Positions 52,162 to 61,980 of a stretch of DNA of 64,000 bases are shown one piece after another; position 1 is the first letter of the stretch, and each line of letters starts with the position of its first letter. The notes below the pieces were generated by a model. The model was not told the origin of the DNA and searched no databases. It saw only the letters and a list, made by a program, of their open reading frames with translations. Origin of the DNA: Streptomyces sp. 1222.5 (GTDB lineage Bacteria; Actinomycetota; Actinomycetes; Streptomycetales; Streptomycetaceae); contig NZ_FNSZ01000001.1 in the NCBI RefSeq assembly GCF_900105245.1, forward strand, positions 1,612,001-1,676,000. Direction: 5' to 3'. The position numbers and the translations under genes were made by a program.

Positions 52162-54330
52162 GTCGCCGAACTGCTCCCCGTTCTCGGCCTTCTCGACGAG
52201 CAGCGCGGGCGGGGTGAAGCGCTCGCCGTAGCGCTCGGCGAGTTCTCGCGCGCGGGCCACGAAGCCGGGCAGGCCTCCCTCGTAGCCGTTGATGTACTGC
52301 AGCACACCGCCGGTCCAGCCCGGGAAGCCGATGCCGAGGATCGAGCCGATGTTGGCGTCGGCCACGGACGTCAGCACGCCCTCCTCGAGGAGGCGGACGG
52401 TGTCGAGCGCCTCGGAGAAGAGCATCCGCTCCTGCATGTCGCGGAACGGGATCTCGTACCCGGGCTTGGTGAAGTGCTCGCGCAGGCCCGGCCAGAGGGC
52501 GGCCCGACCGCCGTCCTCGGCGTAGTCGTAGAAGCCGGCGCCGCCGCTGCGGCCGGGGCGCTCGAACTCGTCGACCATACGGTCGATGACGGCCTCCGCC
52601 GGGTGCGCGGTCCAGGTGCCGCCCGCCTCCTCCACGGCCTTGCGCGACTCGTTGCGGATCTTGCGCGGGAGGGTGAGGGTCAGCTCGTCCATGAGGGAGA
52701 GCACCTTGGCCGGGTAGCCGGCCTGGGCCGCGGCCTGCTCCACGGAGGCGGGCTCGACGCCCTCGCCGACCATGGCGACGCCCTCGTTGATGAAGTGGCC
52801 GATCACGCGGGAGGTGAAGAAGCCGCGCGAGTCGTTGACGACGATCGGCGTCTTGTTGATCTGCCGGACCAGGTCGAAGGCCCGGGCGAGGGCCTCTTCG
52901 CCGGTCCGCTCCCCCTTGATGATCTCGACCAGCGGCATCTTGTCGACCGGCGAGAAGAAGTGCAGACCGATGAAGTCGGCCTGGCGCTCGACCCCCTCGG
53001 CGAGCGTGGTGATGGGCAGCGTGGAGGTGTTGGAGCACAGCAGCGCGTCGGGGGCGAGGACGGACTCGATCTCCTGGAACACCTTGTGCTTGAGGGCGGT
53101 GTCCTCGAAGACGGCCTCGATGACGGCGTCGCAGCCCGCGACGTCGGCCACGTCGCCGGTGGGCGTGATGCGGGCGAGCAGCGCGTCGGCCTTCTCCTGG
53201 CTGGTCCGGCCCCGGGCGACGGCCTTGGCGCACAGCTTCTCGGAGTATCCCTTGCCCTTGAGGGCGGCTTCCAGGGAGACGTCCTTGAGGACGACGTCGA
53301 TGCCGGCGCGGGCGCAGGAGTAGGCGATGCCGGCGCCCATCATGCCGGCGCCGAGGACGGCGACCTTGCGGACCGGGCGGGGCTCGATCCCCTGGGGGCG
53401 GTTGGCGCCGGAGTTGACGGCCTGGAGGTCGAAGAAGAACGCCTGGATCATGTTCTTCGAGGTCTGCCCGGCGGCCAGCTCCACGAAGTAGCGCGCCTCG
53501 ATGACCTGGGCGGTCTCGAAGTCGACCTGGGAGCCCTCGACGGCGGCGGCAAGGATGTTGCGCGGCGCCGGGTAGGGCGCGCCACCCGTCTGCTTGCGCA
53601 GGCTCGCCGGGAAGGCGGGCAGGTTGGCGGCGAACTTCGGGTTGGCCGGCGTGCCGCCGGGGATCCGGTGGCCGGGCTTGTCCCACGGCTGCTGGGACTC
53701 GGGGTTGGCGTCGATGAACGCGCGCGCCTTGGCGAGCAGTTCCTCGGGCGTGGCGGCGACCTCGTGCACGAGGCCGTTCTCCTGGGCGCGCCGGGCGTTG
53801 TACTGCTGTCCCTGGAGGAGCACCTTCAGCAGCGCGTCGGCGATGCCCAGCAGCCTTACGGTGCGGACCACTCCGCCGCCGCCGGGGAGGAGGCCGAGGG
53901 TGACCTCGGGGCAGCCGATCTTGGTGCCGGAGGTGTCGAGGGCGACCCGGTGGTGACAGGCGAGGGCCAGCTCGAACCCGCCGCCCAGCGCGGCGCCGTT
54001 GATCGCCGCGACGACGGGCTTGCCGAGGGTCTCGATGCGGCGCAGGTCGCGCTTGACGGCGAGACCGCCGTCGAGCAGGTCCTGGGCGGTCTCGGGGGTG
54101 ACCCGGATCAGGTCGCGCAGGTCACCGCCCGCGAAGAAGGTCTTCTTCGCCGAGGTGAAGATGATGCCGCGGATCGAGTCCTTCTCGGCCTCGAGACGGT
54201 CGGTGATCGCGGTGAGGGAGGCGCGGAACGCCTGGTTCATGGTGTTCGCGGACTGGTTCGGGTCGTCCAGGACGAGGGTGACGACACCGGTGTCGTCCTG
54301 CTCCCAGCGGATGGTGGTGCTCTCGGTCAT
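52147..54330 (-). CDS. FadB-like 3-hydroxyacyl-CoA dehydrogenase/enoyl-CoA hydratase
   Basis: A 727-residue bifunctional beta-oxidation enzyme. The N-terminal crotonase domain has FFAGGDLRDL and NGAALGGGFELALACH (part: ALGGGFELALAC) with catalytic Glu residues in GCPEVTLGLLPGGGG; the NAD-binding domain starts at VAVLGAGMMGAGIAY; the dehydrogenase catalytic His lies in GLHFFSPVDKMPLVEI. It hydrates 2-enoyl-CoA and oxidises 3-hydroxyacyl-CoA. The thiolase gene lies 41 bases upstream on the same strand, forming the usual pair. Confidence 0.94.
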   Translation of the reverse strand: MTESTTIRWEQDDTGVVTLVLDDPNQSANTMNQAFRASLTAITDRLEAEKDSIRGIIFTSAKKTFFAGGDLRDLIRVTPETAQDLLDGGLAVKRDLRRIETLGKPVVAAINGAALGGGFELALACHHRVALDTSGTKIGCPEVTLGLLPGGGGVVRTVRLLGIADALLKVLLQGQQYNARRAQENGLVHEVAATPEELLAKARAFIDANPESQQPWDKPGHRIPGGTPANPKFAANLPAFPASLRKQTGGAPYPAPRNILAAAVEGSQVDFETAQVIEARYFVELAAGQTSKNMIQAFFFDLQAVNSGANRPQGIEPRPVRKVAVLGAGMMGAGIAYSCARAGIDVVLKDVSLEAALKGKGYSEKLCAKAVARGRTSQEKADALLARITPTGDVADVAGCDAVIEAVFEDTALKHKVFQEIESVLAPDALLCSNTSTLPITTLAEGVERQADFIGLHFFSPVDKMPLVEIIKGERTGEEALARAFDLVRQINKTPIVVNDSRGFFTSRVIGHFINEGVAMVGEGVEPASVEQAAAQAGYPAKVLSLMDELTLTLPRKIRNESRKAVEEAGGTWTAHPAEAVIDRMVDEFERPGRSGGAGFYDYAEDGGRAALWPGLREHFTKPGYEIPFRDMQERMLFSEALDTVRLLEEGVLTSVADANIGSILGIGFPGWTGGVLQYINGYEGGLPGFVARARELAERYGERFTPPALLVEKAENGEQFGDSGRS

Positions 54331-54371
54331 GACAGTCGTCTCCGTTGAAGTCGCTTGATTCCGCAGGGAGG

Positions 54372-55586
54372 TCAGATGCGCTCGATGATGGTGGCGATGC
54401 CCATGCCGCCGCCGACGCAGAGGGTCGCGAGGCCGTACCGCTTGTCCTGGCGCTCGAGTTCGTCGATGAGCGAGCCGAGGATGATGGCGCCGGTGGCACC
54501 CAGCGGGTGGCCGAGGGCGATGGCGCCGCCGTTGACGTTGACCTTGTCCAGGGACAGGCCCATGTCCTTCACGAAGCGCAGCACGACCGCGGCGAACGCC
54601 TCGTTGATCTCGACCAGGTCGATGTCGTCGATGGTGAGGCCGGCCTTGGCGAGCGCCTTGCGGGTGGCGGGAGCCGGGCCGGTGAGCATGATCGTCGGCT
54701 CGGAGCCGGAGACGGCGGCGGAGACGATCCGCGCGCGCGGGGTGAGGCCGTAGCGCTCGCCGACCTCCTTGGAGCCGATCGCGACGAGCGAGGCGCCGTC
54801 CACGATGCCGGAGGAGTTGCCCGCGTGGTGGACGTGGTCGATCTTCTCGACCCAGTGGTACTTCTGCAGCGCCACGGCGTCGAAGCCGCCCAGCTCGCCG
54901 ATGTCGGCGAACGACGGCTTGAGCCCCGCGAGGGAGTCGGCGGTGGTGCCCGGGCGCATGTGCTCGTCGTGGTCCAGGACGACCAGGCCGCTGCGGTCCT
55001 TCACCGGGACCACGGAACGCTCGAAGCGGCCTTCCTTCCAGGCGGTGGCGGCGCGCTCCTGCGAGAGGGCCGCGTACTCGTCGACGTCCCGGCGGGAGAA
55101 GCCCTCGATGGTGGCGATCAGGTCGGCGCCGATGCCCTGCGGGACGAAGTTGACGGACAGGTTCGTCATCGGGTCGTTGAACCAGGCGCCGCCGTCGGAG
55201 GCCATCGGGACGCGGGACATGGACTCGACACCGCCCGCGAGGACCAGGTCCTCCCAGCCCGAGCGGACCTTCATCGCGGCCATGTTGACCGCTTCGAGAC
55301 CCGAGGCACAGAAGCGGTTCTCCTGGACGCCCGCCACCGTGTCCGGCAGACCGGCGGCGACCGCGGCGATCCGGGCGATGTCGGAGCCCTGGTCGCCCAC
55401 GGGGCCGACGACGCCGAGCACGATGTCGTCGATCGCGGCGGGGTCGAGGCCGGGGAAGCGGTCGCGGATCTCGCGGATGAGGCCGACGACCAGGTCGATG
55501 GGCTTGGTGCCGTGCAGGGCGCCGTTCGCCTTGCCGCGGCCCCGCGGGGTGCGGATCGCGTCGTACACGTACGCTTCGGTGCTCAC
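54372..55586 (-). CDS. FadA-like acetyl-CoA C-acyltransferase (thiolase)
   Basis: A 404-residue thiolase that cleaves 3-oxoacyl-CoA with CoA in the last beta-oxidation step. The acyl-accepting Cys is in [14 protein letters not shown]; His of [18 protein letters not shown] (part: [11 protein letters not shown]) and the second Cys in LCVGGGMG complete the active site. GTG 55586 has AAAGG at good spacing. It is followed by the FadB-like gene and preceded by the CoA-transferase gene on the same strand, so the three may form one unit. Confidence 0.94.
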   Translation of the reverse strand: MSTEAYVYDAIRTPRGRGKANGALHGTKPIDLVVGLIREIRDRFPGLDPAAIDDIVLGVVGPVGDQGSDIARIAAVAAGLPDTVAGVQENRFCASGLEAVNMAAMKVRSGWEDLVLAGGVESMSRVPMASDGGAWFNDPMTNLSVNFVPQGIGADLIATIEGFSRRDVDEYAALSQERAATAWKEGRFERSVVPVKDRSGLVVLDHDEHMRPGTTADSLAGLKPSFADIGELGGFDAVALQKYHWVEKIDHVHHAGNSSGIVDGASLVAIGSKEVGERYGLTPRARIVSAAVSGSEPTIMLTGPAPATRKALAKAGLTIDDIDLVEINEAFAAVVLRFVKDMGLSLDKVNVNGGAIALGHPLGATGAIILGSLIDELERQDKRYGLATLCVGGGMGIATIIERI

Positions 55587-55627
55587 TGGTGTGCCTTTCG
55601 GGAGGGTGGGCCGAGCGGGTGGGCCGG

Positions 55628-56788
55628 TCAGTCGCCGTCGGCGACCGGGTCGTCGTTCACACGTTCTGTCATTCCCCAGTCGCGCGCCACCGTCCCGGTG
55701 TCCGCTCCGGGCCGGGCGGGGCCGCTGCGAATGCCGGTGGGGGTGGCGGAGAAGCGGGGCGCGGGGGCGGGCTGGGTGATGCCGCCGTGGTCGGTGAAGG
55801 TGCCGCGGGCGGCGAGGTGCGGGTGGTGGGGTGCCTCGCGCAGGGACAGGACGGGGGCCACGCAGGCGTCGGATTCCTCGAAGACGGCCGTCCACTCGTC
55901 CCTCGTGCGGGACTTGAAGCGGGCCGCGACCCGTTCGCGCAGCTCCTCCCAGCGGGTCCAGTCCTGGTGGGCCGGGGCCAGGTCGTCCAGGCCGAGCAGG
56001 CGCAGGAACTCCGCGTAGAACCGGCCCTCCAGGGCGCCGACCGCCATGTGGCCGCCGTCGGCGGTCTCGTAGGTGCCGTAGTAGGGGCAGCCGCCGTCGA
56101 GGAGATTGGCGGCGCGCCGGTCCTGCCAGCCGCCGGCGGCCAGCATGCCGTGGATCATCGCGGAGAGGTGGGCGGTGCCGTCGACGATGGCGGCGTCGAC
56201 GACCTGTCCGGCGCCGGTCGCGCGTGCGTGGTGCAGGGCGGCGAGGACGCCGACGACCAGGTAGAGGGAGCCGCCCGCGTAGTCGCCGAGCAGGTTGGCG
56301 GGGACGGCCGGGGGCTCGTCCGGGCGGCCGATCATGCCGAGGGTGCCGGTGACGGCGATGTAGGCCACGTCGTGCCCGGCGCGCTGGGCGAGGGGGCCGT
56401 CCTGGCCCCAGCCGGTCATGCGGCCGTAGACCAGGCGGGGGTTGCGGGCGTGGCAGTCGGCGGGGCCCACGCCGAGCCGCTCGGCGACGCCGGGGCGGTA
56501 GCCCTCAATGAGGATGTCCGCCCGGGCGGCGAGGTCCAGGACGCGGGCGGGCCCGTCCGGGGCCTTGAGGTCGACGAGGACCGAGCGCTTGTTGCGGTTG
56601 GTGATGTCGTACGCCGGGTCGATCCCGAGGCCCTGGCCGCCCGGCCGGTCCACCCGGACCACGTCCGCGCCGAGGTCGGCCAGCAGCATGGCGGCGAACG
56701 GGCCCGGCCCGATACCGGCCAGCTCGACCACGCGCACGCCGGAGAGCGGGCCGCTGCCCGGCGTCGTCGGCGTCCCTGCCGTCGTCAT
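55628..56788 (-). CDS. CaiB/BaiF-type CoA transferase (alpha-methylacyl-CoA racemase-like)
   Basis: A 386-residue class III CoA transferase-fold protein. [20 protein letters not shown] opens it, and [16 protein letters not shown] holds the catalytic Asp. Wording such as [15 protein letters not shown] and NRNKRSV is typical of alpha-methylacyl-CoA racemase, which epimerises 2-methyl-branched acyl-CoAs. That activity would let branched fatty acids enter the adjacent beta-oxidation pair. ATG 56788 is chosen for its short spacing to GGGGG and full homology from there. Confidence 0.88.
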   Translation of the reverse strand: MTTAGTPTTPGSGPLSGVRVVELAGIGPGPFAAMLLADLGADVVRVDRPGGQGLGIDPAYDITNRNKRSVLVDLKAPDGPARVLDLAARADILIEGYRPGVAERLGVGPADCHARNPRLVYGRMTGWGQDGPLAQRAGHDVAYIAVTGTLGMIGRPDEPPAVPANLLGDYAGGSLYLVVGVLAALHHARATGAGQVVDAAIVDGTAHLSAMIHGMLAAGGWQDRRAANLLDGGCPYYGTYETADGGHMAVGALEGRFYAEFLRLLGLDDLAPAHQDWTRWEELRERVAARFKSRTRDEWTAVFEESDACVAPVLSLREAPHHPHLAARGTFTDHGGITQPAPAPRFSATPTGIRSGPARPGADTGTVARDWGMTERVNDDPVADGD

Positions 56789-57110
56789 GCGTCCAGCCCC
56801 CAAGGGTGTGTGACACAACTGATGTAACACCGGTGATGCTAAGAACCCGTTCCACCGGACACAAGACCCTGAACGAGCAAGCGCTTAGCCAAGTGCCCGA
56901 CGAGCCGATGATCACCCGGCGGGGTGATGATCGCCAGGCGGGCGGGGCAGCCGCCGGGTCCGGCCGTCACGGCCGGTCGTGCCCGTGCCCGTGCGGGAGC
57001 GGCCGAGGCCGGCCGCGCACTCGGGCGCGACCGGCCTCGGAGGGGGCATCCGCGGGTGCCCGGGCCGGGAGAGCGCCCGGCAGCCGTCGACGGCGAGCCG
57101 GGCGGCGGGC
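56789..57110. other. Intergenic region, no gene seen
   Basis: These 322 bases hold the promoter of the leftward CaiB-type gene at the left side, where the 9-base palindrome TGTGACACA and a GTAACAC repeat stand near 56810-56830, and a terminator at 57003-57040 for the flavoprotein gene. The middle is G+C-rich without a convincing reading frame. Confidence 0.5.
57003..57040 (-). terminator. Terminator of the FAD oxidoreductase gene
   Basis: Arms CCGAGGCCGG (57003-57012) and CCGGCCTCGG (57031-57040) form a 10-bp stem with an 18-base loop, 70 bases past the flavoprotein stop in its direction of transcription. Confidence 0.5.
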
Positions 57111-58508
57111 TCACGGGGCGGCGGGCGGGATGTTCTGGTTGGCGTGGAAGAAGTTCCCGGGGTCGTACGTGCGCTTGACCGCGGCGAGCCGGTCGAAGTG
57201 GTCGCGGTACGTCCCCCGGACCCGGTCGGCGCTCTCCTCCTCGCCGAGGAAGTTGATGTAGGCGCCGCCCATGGAGTACGGGTGCAGGTCGGTCCAGTAG
57301 TCGACGCACCACTGGCGGACCAGCTCGGCGTTGGCGGGATCGGGGTCGATGCCCGCGATGACGCCGGACCACGTGGCGTTCCGGTAGGCCCAGGCCGTCT
57401 CGTCGGCGGCGACCCGGTGGGCGGCCCCGTCGACCGGGTACAGGTGCATCGTGGACAGGCCGGTGGGCAGGTTCTGGCCGTACTTCTCGTGCACGGCGAT
57501 CGCGTCGTCGGAGATGGCGTCGAAGAAGTCGCCGCGCCAGTACCACTGCAGCCCCGTCGGCATCAGGTCGTCGAACAGGGACTGCAGGGCGGGGTAGGGC
57601 ATGGGGGCGGTGAAGTGGAACGCCGGCGGCCCGGGCGCGTGGACGACGGTCAGCACCCTCTCCAGCCGGTCCCCCGCCAGGTCGCCCGTGTAGCACCACA
57701 CGACGCCGCACATCTTCCGTCCATGGATCGCCTCGGGGAAGGGCGGCCCGGGCGGCACCGCCAGCAGGGCGTAGAAGCCGCTGAGCTCCGTGGGCGCGGA
57801 GGGCAGGAACTCCCGGTACCACTGGAGGACTTCGCGGGTGCGGTCGACGGGCCAGACGGTCAGCGCGACGCCGACGGTGTCCACGGGATGCATCCGGAAG
57901 GTGAACGAGGTGACCACGCCGAAGTTGCCGCCGCCGCCCCGCAGGGCCCAGAACAGGTCCGGGTGCTCCTCCTGCGACGCGGTGACGAACGTGCCGTCGG
58001 CGAGGACCACGTCGGCCGACAGCAGGTTGTCGATGGTCAGGCCGTACCTGCGGGTCAGATGCCCGTGGCCGCCGCCGAGGGTGAGACCGCCGACTCCGGT
58101 GGTCGACACGATCCCGGCCGGAGTGGCCAGGCCGAAGGTGTGTGCCGCGTGGTCGAGATCGCCGAGCAGGCTGCCGCCGCCCACGCGCGCGGTGCCCGTC
58201 CGCGGGGAGACGTCCGCCCAGCGCATCGGGGTCAGGTCCAGCGTCAGCGCGCCGTCGGCCACGCACAGCCCCGGACCGCTGTGTCCGCCGCCGCGCACCG
58301 CCAGGTCCACTCCGGTGTCCTGGGCGAAGGAGATCACCGTCCGGACGTCGGCCACGTCGACGCATCCGGCGATCGCCGCCGGACGCCGGTCGATCATTGC
58401 GTTGTAGATGACGCGGGCCTCGTCGTAGCCGGGGTCCCCCGGAGCGAGGACCTGTCCCCGCAGCGCCCCGCGCAGGCTGTCGAGAGCCGCATTGCCGATA
58501 CCGCCCAT
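57111..58508 (-). CDS. BBE/PCMH-type FAD-linked oxidoreductase
   Basis: A 465-residue flavoprotein of the vanillyl-alcohol-oxidase fold. RGGGHSGPG holds the His that is covalently bound to FAD in the berberine-bridge group. The second attachment site, normally Cys in a G(V/T)C...GVGG block, reads GIVSTTGVGGLTLGGGHG, so only a single covalent bond is likely. The C-terminal BBE motif YDPGNFFHANQNI is present. Such enzymes oxidise sugars, alcohols or natural products. ATG 58508 with AGGGG ~10 bases upstream. Divergent from a DJ-1 gene. Confidence 0.9.
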   Translation of the reverse strand: MGGIGNAALDSLRGALRGQVLAPGDPGYDEARVIYNAMIDRRPAAIAGCVDVADVRTVISFAQDTGVDLAVRGGGHSGPGLCVADGALTLDLTPMRWADVSPRTGTARVGGGSLLGDLDHAAHTFGLATPAGIVSTTGVGGLTLGGGHGHLTRRYGLTIDNLLSADVVLADGTFVTASQEEHPDLFWALRGGGGNFGVVTSFTFRMHPVDTVGVALTVWPVDRTREVLQWYREFLPSAPTELSGFYALLAVPPGPPFPEAIHGRKMCGVVWCYTGDLAGDRLERVLTVVHAPGPPAFHFTAPMPYPALQSLFDDLMPTGLQWYWRGDFFDAISDDAIAVHEKYGQNLPTGLSTMHLYPVDGAAHRVAADETAWAYRNATWSGVIAGIDPDPANAELVRQWCVDYWTDLHPYSMGGAYINFLGEEESADRVRGTYRDHFDRLAAVKRTYDPGNFFHANQNIPPAAP

Positions 58509-58749
58509 GATCGAACACCCCTGTTCCGGCGCGTGGCGGACGGACTCGGGCGCGACGTCCGGGCGGGCTGCGGGGGCGTGGGACACGGGTCCGTGTGCGC
58601 CTGCGATGAGGACCGGCAGGGCGGACAACCCCGCCGGCACCATTGTCCGTCCCCCCGCCGGGCCCCGCAGGCCGGCCGGCGGGTACGGACTCACGCGGCC
58701 CCCGGCCGCTTGGCGCGCGCGGACGGGACCGGGCTGCTTGGATCGGGCC

Positions 58750-59352
58750 ATGGCCGACGCGGATCTGCGGAGTATCGGAATCCTTCTGTTCCCGGGTGTC
58801 GAGGAGCTCGACGCCGTCGGCCCGTGGGAGGTCCTGTCGTACTGGACACGCACCTTCGCCGGGGACGGCTGGCAGGTGTTCTGCTTCTCCGCCGACGGAG
58901 AGGCCGTGACCTGTGCGAAGGGGCTCACCGTCGCGGCGCACCGGGCGACGGCCCGGATGCCGGACCTGGACGTCCTGCTGCATCCGGGCGGCCGGGGGAC
59001 CCGCCCCCAGCTCGCCGACGAGGCGCACCTGGCGTGGGTCCGCGCCCAGCGCCGGTCGGTGCCCCTGATGACGAGCGTGTGCACCGGCTCGCTGGTCTTC
59101 GCGGCGGCCGGACTGCTGGCCGGGCGCCCGGCGACCACCCACTGGGCGTCGCTGGACCTGCTCGCGGAACTCGATCCGACGATCGACGTACGGGCCGGCG
59201 AGCGGTTCGTCGACGACGGTGACGTGGTCACCTCCGCGGGCATCTCCGCGGGCATCGACATGGCGCTGCACCTGGTGGCCCGGCTGGCGTCCCCCGAGCG
59301 GGCGCGTGAGGTGCGGCGCGGCATCCAGTACGACCCGCGGCCCCCGGTGTGA
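58750..59352 (+). CDS. DJ-1/PfpI-family protein
   Basis: A 200-residue class I amidotransferase-like protein. LLFPGVEELDAVGPWEVL starts it, and TSVCTGSLVFAAAGLL holds the nucleophilic Cys; the fold matches isonitrile hydratases and GlxA sensor domains but there is no DNA-binding part. It is the second such stand-alone protein in the window (see 36536). ATG 58750 is used. It faces the FAD oxidoreductase gene across 241 bases that contain a near-perfect 14-base palindrome, so the two may be co-regulated. Confidence 0.85.
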   Translation: MADADLRSIGILLFPGVEELDAVGPWEVLSYWTRTFAGDGWQVFCFSADGEAVTCAKGLTVAAHRATARMPDLDVLLHPGGRGTRPQLADEAHLAWVRAQRRSVPLMTSVCTGSLVFAAAGLLAGRPATTHWASLDLLAELDPTIDVRAGERFVDDGDVVTSAGISAGIDMALHLVARLASPERAREVRRGIQYDPRPPV

Positions 59353-59360
59353 GCCGGCCG

Positions 59361-59394
59361 CGCGGTACCCCTCCGCCGGGCGGGGTACACCGCG
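59361..59394 (+). terminator. Hairpin after the DJ-1 gene
   Basis: Arms CGCGGTACCCC (59361-59371) and GGGGTACACCGCG (59382-59394) form a stem with one bulged A. It lies 8 bases past the DJ-1 stop and before the next same-strand gene. Confidence 0.55.
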
Positions 59395-59445
59395 CGCTAG
59401 CCTCTGCCACCACAGTGGCGCGTGCCGCACACAGCGAGGGGTGTC

Positions 59446-60624
59446 ATGAGCAGGCTGAACCGGACGGATCGTCCCTACGACCTCGTGCTCTTCGGAGCCA
59501 CGGGCTTCGTCGGCACGCTCACCGCGGAGTATCTCGCCGCGCACGCGCCGAAGGAGCTGCGCTGGGCGGTGGCCGGGCGCGACGAACGCAAGCTGGAACG
59601 GCTCCGGGAACGCCTGGCCGGCGGCGCCGGCGTCGGTGTTCTGCGGGCGGACGTGGACGAACCGGCCTCCCTGCGCGCCCTCGCCGAGCACGCGCGCGTG
59701 GTGGCCACGACCGTCGGGCCGTACGTGCTCCACGGCGAGGAACTGGTCGCCGCCTGCGCGGACGCCGGCACCGACTACCTGGACCTCACCGGCGAGCCGG
59801 AGTTCGTCGACCTCATGTACGTACGGCACGACGCACGCGCGCGTGAGACGGGTGCCCGCCTGGTGCACGCCTGCGGCTTCGACTCCGTGCCCCACGACCT
59901 CGGCGCGTACTTCACGGTGCTGCAACTGCCGCCGGACGTGTCGCTCACGGTGGACGGGTACGTGACCGCCGACGCGGCGTTCTCGGGCGGCACCCTGGCC
60001 TCGGCGCTGAACCAGATCGCGCGTGGCCGGCCGATGCGCGCCGCCGCACGGGAGCGGTACCAGCACGAGCCGCGGCTGATGGGCCGCCGGGTGACCGCGC
60101 CCGCGGGCCCGCCGAGGTTCGTCGGGGAGCTGGGCGCGTGGGCGCTGCCGCTGCCGACCGTCGATCCGCAGATCGTGCGGCGTTCGGCACGGGCGCTGGA
60201 GCGGTACGGCCCCGACTTCCGCTACCGGCACCACGCCGCCGTGCGGCACCTCCCCGTCGCCCTCGGCGGGGTCGCCGCCCTGGGCGCGGTGGCCGCCGCC
60301 GCCCAGGTGCCGCCCGCCCGCCGCTGGCTGTCGGACCGGCTCAAGCCCGGGGACGGGCCGAGCGCGGAGAAGCGGGCGCGGAGCTGGTTCAGGGTCCGCT
60401 TCGTCGGCGAGGGCGGCGGACGGCGCGTGTTCACGGAGGTCGCCGGCGGCGACCCGGGCTACGACGAGACGGCCAAGATGTTCGCCGAGGCGGCGCTCAG
60501 CCTGGTCTTCGACGACCTCCCGCCGACGGCCGGACAGGTCACCACGGCCCAGGCGATGGGCGACGCCCTGATCGGACGGCTGCGCGCCGCCGGCATCACC
60601 TTCCGGGTGGCGGCGAGCCGGTAG
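59446..60624 (+). CDS. Saccharopine dehydrogenase-like oxidoreductase
   Basis: A 392-residue NAD(P)-binding protein. VLFGATGFVGTLTAEYLAAH is the dinucleotide fold, GRDERKLERL and TVGPYVLHGEELVAACADAG (part: GPYVLHGEE) follow, then CGFDSVPHDLG. This pattern occurs in the mycobacterial trans-acting enoyl reductase and related proteins rather than true lysine-pathway enzymes. A hydrophobic segment near residues 270-285 (HLPVALGGVAALGAVAAAA) may contact the membrane. ATG 59446 is chosen with GAGGGG 5 bases upstream. Substrate unknown. Confidence 0.85.
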   Translation: MSRLNRTDRPYDLVLFGATGFVGTLTAEYLAAHAPKELRWAVAGRDERKLERLRERLAGGAGVGVLRADVDEPASLRALAEHARVVATTVGPYVLHGEELVAACADAGTDYLDLTGEPEFVDLMYVRHDARARETGARLVHACGFDSVPHDLGAYFTVLQLPPDVSLTVDGYVTADAAFSGGTLASALNQIARGRPMRAAARERYQHEPRLMGRRVTAPAGPPRFVGELGAWALPLPTVDPQIVRRSARALERYGPDFRYRHHAAVRHLPVALGGVAALGAVAAAAQVPPARRWLSDRLKPGDGPSAEKRARSWFRVRFVGEGGGRRVFTEVAGGDPGYDETAKMFAEAALSLVFDDLPPTAGQVTTAQAMGDALIGRLRAAGITFRVAASR

Positions 60625-60869
60625 CGGGCCCGCATCCGGCGAGTCCGGCGAACGCGGTGCCGGCCGGGGCCGGAGGGGACGACTCCGGGCCGGGCGGACA
60701 AGCCCGATGAGGCGAAGCGGACGTGGCGTCCGTGCGCCGAGCGACCGTGGACGAGGGGGCCATGACCCGGTATCCGGCGGCGAGGACGCAGCCCGCGCCA
60801 CCGGGGCGGCGAACTCCACCACCACGCCCTCGAACCCGGCGACGGTCCGGCCGTCCGCGGCTCGGCGTG

Positions 60870-61613
60870 TCAGGAGGCCGGCGCCCGGCGCGTCGACGCG
60901 TCCCCGACGTCCCCGGCCGCCCGGGGCCCCACCGCCTCGCGAAGGGCGCGGCGGCACAGGGCGTCCGCCCTGCGCGTGGTCTCCGGCAGCCGGTAGCGGG
61001 GGCTCAGCGCCAGCGTGTGCGCGAGGGCGTTGTCCAGGCTCACCCGGTGACCGACCGAGACGAACACCGGCTTGACGCCGTCCCGGGTGCGCAGGGCGCG
61101 GCCGACCTCCTCGGTCCCGGCCAGCAGAGGGCTGGAGCCGCCCCGGGCCGGGGCCGGGTCGTCATGGGTGAAGGTGAACGGGTTCTTGGCGACGCCGATG
61201 GTCGGCAGGCCGGTGAGCACGCCCAGGTGACTCGCGAGGCCGAAGCGGCGCGGGTGGGCGAGGCCGTAGCCGTCGCACACCACCAGATCCGGCGGGCCCG
61301 GCAGGGCGTCCAGGGCGGCCCGGACGGTGGGGATCTCCCGGAAGGCGAGGAGGCCGGGCACGTAGGGGAAGGAGACCCGGCCCACGGCCGTCGCCTCGGC
61401 GAGGACCTCGAGGGTGGCGGCGTCGAGGACGACCGCCGCCGCCGCGACCAGGTCGCGTTCGTCGTCGTAGGCCACGTCGACCCCGGCGACCCGGCCCGTC
61501 CCGGGCGGTGGCCCGGACTCGTCGAGCACCACCCGGCCCCGCAGTCCGTCCTGTACGGCCCGGGCCTCTTCCTCGGTCGCGGGCCAGCCCGCGGGTACGC
61601 CTACGGTCGTCAT
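60870..61613 (-). CDS. nfi: Endonuclease V (deoxyinosine 3'-endonuclease)
   Basis: A 247-residue DNA-repair nuclease. It nicks DNA one base 3' of deoxyinosine made by adenine deamination. The RNase H-like core is visible: VAGVDVAYDD with the first catalytic Asp, the wedge region SFPYVPGLLAFREIP, CDGYGLAHPRRFGLASHLGV (as DGYGLAHPR) and GVAKNPF. ATG 61613 is chosen, from where homology starts. A C-terminal extension of ~15 residues is variable. Short gap to the divergent YciI gene. Confidence 0.93.
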   Translation of the reverse strand: MTTVGVPAGWPATEEEARAVQDGLRGRVVLDESGPPPGTGRVAGVDVAYDDERDLVAAAAVVLDAATLEVLAEATAVGRVSFPYVPGLLAFREIPTVRAALDALPGPPDLVVCDGYGLAHPRRFGLASHLGVLTGLPTIGVAKNPFTFTHDDPAPARGGSSPLLAGTEEVGRALRTRDGVKPVFVSVGHRVSLDNALAHTLALSPRYRLPETTRRADALCRRALREAVGPRAAGDVGDASTRRAPAS

Positions 61614-61674
61614 GGTGCCCTCGACTGTACGGCTGCCCGGACCGCCGCAGCGGCCCGGGGGTAGGCTCGTGATC

Positions 61675-61971
61675 ATGTTCGTGCTGGAACTCACCTACAC
61701 CGCGCCGCTCGACGCCGTGGACGCGCTGCTGCCCGACCACGTGGCCTGGCTGGACGAGCAGTACGAGAAGGGCGTCTTCCTGGCGTCCGGACGCAAGAAC
61801 CCCCGCGACGGCGGGGTGATCCTCGCCGTCGCGGGGGACCGGGCCGGCATCGAGGAGATCGTCGCGGGCGACCCGTTCACCGTCGCCGGTGTGTGCACGT
61901 ACCGCGTCACCGAGTTCATCGCCACCAAGACGGCCCCCGAACTGGCGCGCCACCGGCAGGCCCTGGACTGA
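61675..61971 (+). CDS. YciI-family protein
   Basis: A 98-residue single-domain protein of the YciI/dimeric ferredoxin-like alpha/beta fold: MFVLELTYTAPLDAVDALLP, the His-Asp pair DHVAWLDE, SGRKNPRDGG and VAGDPFTVAGV. The His/Asp pair is the presumed active site; biochemical role is mostly unknown in the family. ATG 61675; a GTG two codons earlier is possible. Its 3' end faces the small basic protein gene. Confidence 0.87.
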   Translation: MFVLELTYTAPLDAVDALLPDHVAWLDEQYEKGVFLASGRKNPRDGGVILAVAGDRAGIEEIVAGDPFTVAGVCTYRVTEFIATKTAPELARHRQALD

Positions 61972-61980
61972 GCCTGCCGC

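Noticed and set aside
60625..60869. Short coding-like stretch on the - strand (ADGRTVAGFEGVVVEFAAP) before the endonuclease V stop
   Set aside because: Reads like protein but has no start, is under 50 codons and matches no family I recognise; kept only as a possible gene fragment. The rest of the gap holds nothing clear.
56839..60957. 1372-codon frame on the - strand across the FAD oxidoreductase, DJ-1 and saccharopine-dehydrogenase-like genes
   Set aside because: It is a GC artefact: proline/arginine-rich, in the wrong frame for the flavoprotein and antisense to the other genes.
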